From positions 1 through 57,113 of the forward strand of contig WQVK01000013.1 in assembly GCA_009784025.1 (NCBI GenBank): a DNA stretch of 57,113 bases, in the 5' to 3' direction. Each line of letters begins with the position of its first letter. Position 1 is the stretch's first letter. The translations under genes were made by a program, and so were the position numbers. Below are positions 52,885 to 57,113 of the stretch, one piece after another. The stretch is from Defluviitaleaceae bacterium (GTDB lineage: Bacteria; Bacillota; Clostridia; Lachnospirales; WQUN01). The notes beneath the pieces were generated by a model. It worked only from the letters and a program-made list of their open reading frames with translations. It was not told the DNA's origin and ran no database searches.

Positions 52885-53055
52885 TAATTGTATGCGCAGC
52901 ATACACCCGTAGGCAGCAAGCTGCCGAGGAAGTGAGCAGGGGCTATGCCCCGCGCAGCGGCGGGGTTTGGGGCAGCGCCCCATTTAGCTGAAGCGAGCAG
53001 GGGCTACGCCCCGCGCAGTGGCGGGGTTTGGGGCAGCGCCCCATTTAAATGGAGG
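52885..53055 (+). repeat. Family F repeat with a 61-bp tandem duplication
   Basis: After a GTATGCGCAGCATACACCCG block, the unit GAGCAGGGGCTATGCCCCGC...GGGGCAGCGCCCCATTTA occurs twice (from 52934 and from 52995) with few differences. The second copy ends at ATGGAGG, the ribosome-binding site of pssA. Confidence 0.85.
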
Positions 53056-53062
53056 TTATCAG

Positions 53063-53668
53063 ATGAAACTCGTGAAGTTTTTCCCGGCATTAAAACATAT
53101 GAACATCCCCAATGTAATGACTACATTTGGCATGGTGTTCGGTATTTTTGCCGCGTATTATCTTACCCAGCGTGACTTGCGTATGGCCATCATATGCCTG
53201 TTCTTTGCAGGGGTGATGGATTTAATGGACGGTTATGTGGCAGCTAAACTAAAGCAGCAAACTGAGTTCGGCCAATATCTAGACACTTTGGTGGATTTTT
53301 TCACCTGCTGCATCATTCCCATTTGGATGGTGTACGATATTTTGGGTAATAACCCATTCATAGTGGCTGCGCTGATTTTATACTGTATATGCGGCCTGTG
53401 GCGGTTGGCCTATTACAATATCATCGAAGCGAAAAAATACTTCACAGGGCTGCCTGTGCCAGGCGCAATGAGCCTTGTAACCGTTTCTATCTGGCTGGTG
53501 TACACATACAATCTTCCCCAGGCTGTGGCTGGCCTGACCCTTTTCGCCGCCGGAATACTAATGGTTTCTGGTATAAACCTAAAAAAATACGGCCCATGGC
53601 AAATCATCTTTGCTGTAGCGGGCCTGCTCTTCCTGCTGCTAGTAATCTTCCACGACAAAATCGTCTAA
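53063..53668 (+). CDS. pssA: CDP-diacylglycerol--serine O-phosphatidyltransferase
   Basis: 201 residues from the ATG at 53063 behind TGGAGG; the upstream open frame lies in the F repeat. Several TM helices. The CDP-alcohol phosphatidyltransferase motif is MDGYVAAKLKQQTEFGQYLD plus TLVD: the D-G-x-x-A, G and two D positions are kept, but the usual AR is AK. It makes phosphatidylserine from CDP-DAG and serine in the membrane, feeding Psd. Confidence 0.9.
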   Translation: MKLVKFFPALKHMNIPNVMTTFGMVFGIFAAYYLTQRDLRMAIICLFFAGVMDLMDGYVAAKLKQQTEFGQYLDTLVDFFTCCIIPIWMVYDILGNNPFIVAALILYCICGLWRLAYYNIIEAKKYFTGLPVPGAMSLVTVSIWLVYTYNLPQAVAGLTLFAAGILMVSGINLKKYGPWQIIFAVAGLLFLLLVIFHDKIV

Positions 53669-53807
53669 TGCCTGGCGGCGGGCAGTGCCGTGGTTTGGTG
53701 TGGCGGGCTTTAGTATGCGTCTCGTGGCCGGTTATCGTGTTAAAACCCTTCGCCGCAAGGCGATTACATATTCCCACGGGGAAACCCCCGCAGGGGGGGA
53801 GGATATC

Positions 53808-55136
53808 ATGAGTAATGGAATTTCTGCACAAAAACCCGAGCTTTTAGCCCCAGCGGGTGATTTCGAGCGGCTGCAGATGGCGATAGCCTATGGTGCAGAC
53901 GCTGTTTACATTGGTGGTAAGCAGCTTGGCCTTCGCGCCAACGCCAAAAACTTCGACGATAGCGAACTTGCGGCGGCAATAGAATACGCCCATGCCCACA
54001 ATGTAAAAGTGTATGTAACGGTGAACATCTTCGCCAAAAATGCAGACTTCGCCCATGCAGAGGCCTATCTCCACTACCTAAAGCAAATAGGCGCAGACGC
54101 CGTGATAGTGGCAGACCCCGGCATATTTAGCATTGCCCGCCAGGTGCCGGGCCTAGAAATCCACATAAGCACCCAGGCAAATGTGACCAATTACCAAAGC
54201 GTAGACTTCTACAAACAGCTTGGCGCAAGCCGTGTGGTGCTTGCCAGGGAGCTTTCCATCGAAGAAATCGCCGAAATAAACAAAAAATCAGCCCCATTCC
54301 AGACAGAAGTTTTCGTCCACGGTGCAATGTGTGTGTCCTTCTCTGGCCGCTGCCTGCTTAGCAACTACATGAACGGCCGCGATGCCAACCGCGGCGCATG
54401 TTCCCAACCATGCCGCTGGTCTTACGCCCTAGGCGGACGGCCGCTCCGTGACAATGTATGCGAGGCTTCAGCCTGCGTCTCGCGGCCGGGTAGCGATGGG
54501 GAGGCTATGGTGCTCACCGAACTAAAACGCCCAGACCTCCAGTATGAGATGTACGAGGACGAACGCGGCACATATATCATGAATTCCAAGGACATGTGCA
54601 TGGTACAGCATATTCCGCAGCTTATAAACAGCGGCGTAGCCAGCTTCAAAATAGAAGGCCGCCAAAAATCTGCATATTATGTGGCGGTGGCCACCCGCGC
54701 CTACCGCGTGGCCATAGACGATTATTACAGCAGCCCCGCCCTGTACGAATCCCGCAAAGACTACTATCTAACAGAGCTAAAAAAATCCAGCAATCGTGAA
54801 TTTTTTACAGGCTTCTATTTTGGCGAACCCTCCACCATACAGGCGCAAAAGCTAGACACTGCCGCTTACACCAGCACCCACGATTTTGTGGGGGTGGTAC
54901 AAGCCTACAATCCAGAAACCCGCATGGCCACAGTAGAACAGCGCAATAAATTCATACTGGGCGATAAAATAGAAATCATGGCCAGCCAAGACTTCACCCA
55001 AACCGTGGAAGAAATGTACGATGCAGGCGGCATTCCCATAAACTCCGCCCCTCATCCGCTGCAGATAATCCAAGTAAAAATGCAGCAGCCCGTGCAAAAA
55101 TTCGACATCTTGCGCAAGGAAATACCGCGACAATAA
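53808..55136 (+). CDS. U32-family peptidase
   Basis: 442 residues from the ATG at 53808 (GGGGGGAGGATATC). The N-terminal TIM-barrel part has ELLAPAGDFERLQMAIAYGA and DAVYIGGKQLGLRANAKNF; the U32 signature is EVFVHGAMCVSFSGRCLLSN, with CSQPCRWSYAL after. A further conserved part is IMNSKDMCMVQHIPQLINSG then VASFKIEGRQKSAYYVA. Family members include collagenase-like proteases and the RNA-hydroxylation proteins RlhA and TrhP; this size and the lone position favour the TrhP-like group (tRNA U34 hydroxylation). About 25 residues after RWSYALGG look inserted and match a nearby repeat. Confidence 0.88.
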   Translation: MSNGISAQKPELLAPAGDFERLQMAIAYGADAVYIGGKQLGLRANAKNFDDSELAAAIEYAHAHNVKVYVTVNIFAKNADFAHAEAYLHYLKQIGADAVIVADPGIFSIARQVPGLEIHISTQANVTNYQSVDFYKQLGASRVVLARELSIEEIAEINKKSAPFQTEVFVHGAMCVSFSGRCLLSNYMNGRDANRGACSQPCRWSYALGGRPLRDNVCEASACVSRPGSDGEAMVLTELKRPDLQYEMYEDERGTYIMNSKDMCMVQHIPQLINSGVASFKIEGRQKSAYYVAVATRAYRVAIDDYYSSPALYESRKDYYLTELKKSSNREFFTGFYFGEPSTIQAQKLDTAAYTSTHDFVGVVQAYNPETRMATVEQRNKFILGDKIEIMASQDFTQTVEEMYDAGGIPINSAPHPLQIIQVKMQQPVQKFDILRKEIPRQ

Positions 55137-55140
55137 GCTA

Positions 55141-55249
55141 TATGAAATAAATGAGAAACGGTCTCGCCAGAGCGGCACCTGAAACACCGAGATAAGGCGT
55201 TTCAGATGTTTTTGCCGCGATAGCGAGACCGATTTCGAATTATTTCACC
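55141..55249 (-). repeat. Family C repeat (inverted)
   Basis: TATGAAATAAATGAGAAACG, GGTCTCGCC ... AGCGAGACCGATTTCGAATT, ATTTCACC; 109 bp with an inner GGCGTTTCAG hairpin. It starts 4 bp after the U32 gene stop and may act as its terminator. Confidence 0.85.
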
Positions 55250-55285
55250 ATAATAGCGAAAAACCAAACCTAAGAGGAGCTAAGC

Positions 55286-56053
55286 ATGACTAACACCCAA
55301 ATCCTAAACATAGCAAAGCAGCAGCATGCAATAGACCTAAACTGCCAGCCAGAAGATTTCTCCAAAGAAGAGAATATAATAACAATCTCACAGGCCAACA
55401 AAAACGCCCGCAGCTACCTAATTCAGCCGCTTTTTTGCTATCTCGTCTCCTATGGCAAAAACATCGTGGCATCGGTAGACCAGCGGATTTTTGATTTGGT
55501 CAAGGGTTACATAAACACCCAGCATATAAACGATTGCTTTAATATCCTGAAGGCAAACAGCCTAACAAGCGAGTTCGCCAAGCATGGTCACCTGCCATGC
55601 AAGCAGCTACAATACTGGTTGCCAGACGCAAACGCTTTAAAACCCCAACCTTGCAACTATCGCCTGCAACTGCTGGAAAACAAAAACCTCGCCGGGCTGT
55701 ACGGGCCAGAATGGAGCAACGCCCTAAGTGAAACCCGCCCGCAGCTAGACATGCTTGGGGTGGGGGCATACGACGGCAACAGGCTGGTAGGCCTTGCGGG
55801 CTGTTCCGCAGATTGCGATACCATGTGGCAGATAGGTGTAGATGTGCTGCCAGAATATCGCAACAATGGCATCGCCGCGGCGCTTACAAGCCGCCTGGCA
55901 GTAGAAGTTCTGGCGCTGGGCAAAGTGCCATTTTACTGCTGTACATGGTCCAACCTGGCATCTGCGCGGAACGCAATAAAAAGCGGTTTCCGCCCTGCAT
56001 GGGTAGAATTAACCTCATTACTGGCAGAAAAAGCTACAGAATGGAAGGCATAG
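55286..56053 (+). CDS. GNAT-family N-acetyltransferase
   Basis: 255 residues, ATG behind AAGAGGAG. The N-terminal ~125 residues are a degenerate GNAT-like half (NIITISQANKNARSYLIQPL). The C-terminal half is catalytic: MLGVGAYDGNRLVGLAGCSA, DTMWQIGVDVLPEYRNNGIA with the acetyl-CoA loop, and motif B SNLASARNAIKSGFRPAWVE. Such two-part GNATs acetylate small amines; the target is unknown. Its stop lies just before the next gene (start 56059), suggesting a three-gene unit with the PPase-like and SRPBCC genes. Confidence 0.85.
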   Translation: MTNTQILNIAKQQHAIDLNCQPEDFSKEENIITISQANKNARSYLIQPLFCYLVSYGKNIVASVDQRIFDLVKGYINTQHINDCFNILKANSLTSEFAKHGHLPCKQLQYWLPDANALKPQPCNYRLQLLENKNLAGLYGPEWSNALSETRPQLDMLGVGAYDGNRLVGLAGCSADCDTMWQIGVDVLPEYRNNGIAAALTSRLAVEVLALGKVPFYCCTWSNLASARNAIKSGFRPAWVELTSLLAEKATEWKA

Positions 56054-56058
56054 AAAAT

Positions 56059-56424
56059 ATGTTAGGCATCAGCCCACAATCAGCCCAAGCGTCCCACTTC
56101 TGGGCAGCCCTAGACAAACTAGCCGCCAGCTGCCAGATAATAATAGACCGCCCAAAAAACAGCCGCCACCCAAAATATCCCGAAATAACCTACCCCATAG
56201 ACTACGGCTACCTACAAGGCACAACCGCCATGGACGGTGGCGGCATAGATATATGGAAAGGCAGTGGCAACCAAATTGATGCAATAATATGTACCATAGA
56301 CTTAACAAAAAAAGACAGCGAAATAAAAATCCTAATAGGCTGCAACGAAGAAGAAAAGCAGCAGGTGTTAGCATTCCACAATAATAGCGAGGCCATGAAG
56401 GGGATGCTAGTAAGGAGGGCATAG
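56059..56424 (+). CDS. Inorganic pyrophosphatase-like protein, active site incomplete
   Basis: 121 residues from the ATG at 56059 (GGAAGG ten bases upstream; an ATG at 56041 is an alternative). It matches family I pyrophosphatase in IIIDRPKNSRHPKYPEITYP and IDYGYLQGTTAMDGGGIDIW. In active enzymes the last block is DGDPxD; here it is DGGGID, with the middle Asp missing, and the later Asp/Lys cluster is not visible. It is also about 50 residues shorter than a normal enzyme. It may have lost hydrolysis or changed substrate. Confidence 0.78.
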   Translation: MLGISPQSAQASHFWAALDKLAASCQIIIDRPKNSRHPKYPEITYPIDYGYLQGTTAMDGGGIDIWKGSGNQIDAIICTIDLTKKDSEIKILIGCNEEEKQQVLAFHNNSEAMKGMLVRRA

Positions 56425-56425
56425 A

Positions 56426-56905
56426 ATGATACGCCACATAGTTGAACTAACCGTGCCAAGCGCCACAGCAAAGCAATTTTATGGCTTTATGATAAACCCT
56501 AACGACCAACAATACAGCGGCTGGTGGCCAGGCGAGCATCTGCAATTTCACATAGTAAAGCCCGGCAATGACAGCCACCTAGGCGATATAGTTTTCATGG
56601 ACGAATATTTGGGCAAAAACCGCCGCCTAACCTTCCATGCCGCCGTAACAACCGCCAACCCACCAAACAAAATAGAATGGCAAATGATAAAAGCAAAACT
56701 TCGCCTGCCGGCAACTGTAACTCTAGAACTAAACGACAGCCCTAATGGCGTAAAACTAAAGCACGAACTACGCATAGGTTACTCTGGTATGGGTAAGATT
56801 TTAGACCCCATCATAAGCCTGTACTTTAATAAATCATACCAGGCTGCCCTGGATGAACATTGTAAAATAGAATGGGATAAGCTTGCAGCTTATTTGAACG
56901 AGTAA
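56426..56905 (+). CDS. SRPBCC (START-like) family protein
   Basis: 159 residues, ATG one base after the previous stop, with AGGAGG inside that gene. The fold is suggested by HIVELTVPSATAKQFYGFMI at the N-terminus, the central beta strands (GDIVFMDEYLGKNRRLTFHA; NKIEWQMIKAKLRLPATVTL) and a C-terminal amphipathic helix (LDEHCKIEWDKLAAYLNE). SRPBCC proteins bind hydrophobic ligands in a deep pocket; the ligand is unknown. Its TAA stop is the first codon of a family E repeat. Confidence 0.8.
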   Translation: MIRHIVELTVPSATAKQFYGFMINPNDQQYSGWWPGEHLQFHIVKPGNDSHLGDIVFMDEYLGKNRRLTFHAAVTTANPPNKIEWQMIKAKLRLPATVTLELNDSPNGVKLKHELRIGYSGMGKILDPIISLYFNKSYQAALDEHCKIEWDKLAAYLNE

Positions 56906-56992
56906 GACCGTGGGCTTCGTCCACACCCACCCGCTTTTCGTAAGGTTCGCTTCGCGAACCCGGTAAGACCTGCCGCCCGATTTCTTTCGGGT
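56903..56992 (+). repeat. Family E repeat beginning in a stop codon
   Basis: TAAGACCGTGGGCTTCGTCC, CACCCGCTTTTCGTAAGGTT, CGCTTCGCGAACCCGGTAAG, CCTGCCGCCCGATTTCTTTC, GGG. It runs directly into the family D copy at 56993. Confidence 0.85.
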
Positions 56993-57113
56993 TATAGCCG
57001 CTCCACCTAAAAACACTCACATAGAACTTGTAAATTTTCCGCAAGCCTTCGTCGCTAAAAACCTTGCGCACCGCTAGTGCGCGGCGGCTTTCAGCTCCTC
57101 GCCTTGCGGAAAA
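56993..57113. repeat. Family D MITE-like element, cut by the window edge
   Basis: TATAGCCGCTCCACCTAAAA, CACTCACATAGAACTTGTAA, the GCGCACCGCTAGTGCGCGG palindrome and CTCCTCGCCTTGCGGAAA; nearly identical to 15484-15606. Confidence 0.85.

Noticed and set aside
56826..57071. 81-codon minus-strand ORF at the window end, and a similar one at 7608-7814
   Set aside because: Both lie within family D repeats; their similarity is due to the repeat, not a conserved protein.
1..57113. CRISPR array
   Set aside because: The repeats are dispersed, 50-165 bp long and not regularly spaced by unique spacers.
1..57113. Phage, conjugative element, defence island or biosynthetic cluster
   Set aside because: No integrase, transposase, capsid, relaxase, restriction-modification or large synthase genes were seen. 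The predicted nuclease fold at 34322 is a lone DUF2161 gene in a pyr operon.

Overview
The window comes from a spore-forming member of the Firmicutes, most likely class Clostridia. The evidence is a BofA/YaaL sporulation pair, a CD3324-type protein, an HrcA/CIRCE heat-shock operon, a class 1B dihydroorotate dehydrogenase with its PyrK subunit, lipoproteins and strong AGGAGG ribosome-binding sites. No genus is claimed. No rRNA, tRNA, CRISPR array, phage or intact transposase gene was seen. About fifty genes are supported, almost all single-stop ORFs of normal family length.

Layout: (1-10.5 kb) a partial MerR-VOC regulator, a DUF218 membrane protein, yaaL-bofA, a FIST sensor + hybrid histidine kinase + LysM protein run, a lipoprotein gene broken by one in-frame stop, and a MerR-GyrI regulator with a small Cys-rich partner. 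(10.5-14.1 kb) xylB-ftsH. (14.2-16.3 kb) an HTH-GNAT fusion and a GNAT. (16.9-21.9 kb) hrcA-grpE-dnaK-dnaJ under CIRCE. (22.4-24.9 kb) a GNAT, an SpoU-type methyltransferase and a metallophosphoesterase. (25.1-27.0 kb) a second MerR-GyrI plus Cys-rich partner cassette followed by a truncated VOC gene. (27.3-34.1 kb) dacF, an ECF sigma/anti-sigma pair, ftsZ, ftsQ and an NYN/OST-HTH gene. (34.3-42.6 kb) a pyrimidine operon pyrB-pyrC-prs-pyrK-pyrD-pyrE-mnmA-DUF2161. (42.9-51.6 kb) a BvgS-like hybrid kinase, a response-regulator diguanylate cyclase, an FGGY kinase and a large secreted CAP/C-type-lectin protein. (51.8-57.1 kb) psd, pssA, a U32 peptidase, a GNAT, a pyrophosphatase-like protein and an SRPBCC protein.

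Two things stand out. First, upstream of pyrB there is a promoter, a possible 28-codon leader peptide and an intrinsic terminator whose stem starts one base after the leader stop codon. The tract before it is U-rich and an alternative pairing can form. This is laid out like the UTP-sensing pyrBI attenuator of enterobacteria, not like the PyrR attenuators usual in Firmicutes. Second, the intergenic space is filled by at least seven families of short palindromic repeats (called A to G here). Some sit at fixed places relative to genes: family F ends at the ribosome-binding site of four genes, and family E begins inside the TAA stop codon of four genes. Family D is MITE-like, with inverted ends of about 33 bp.

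Three MerR-family regulators each have a promoter with a 19-bp spacer. Two of them carry a clear dyad inside the spacer and are followed by a related Cys-rich protein of unknown function, which makes a repeated two-gene cassette. All calls rest on reading the sequence alone; no database search was possible.
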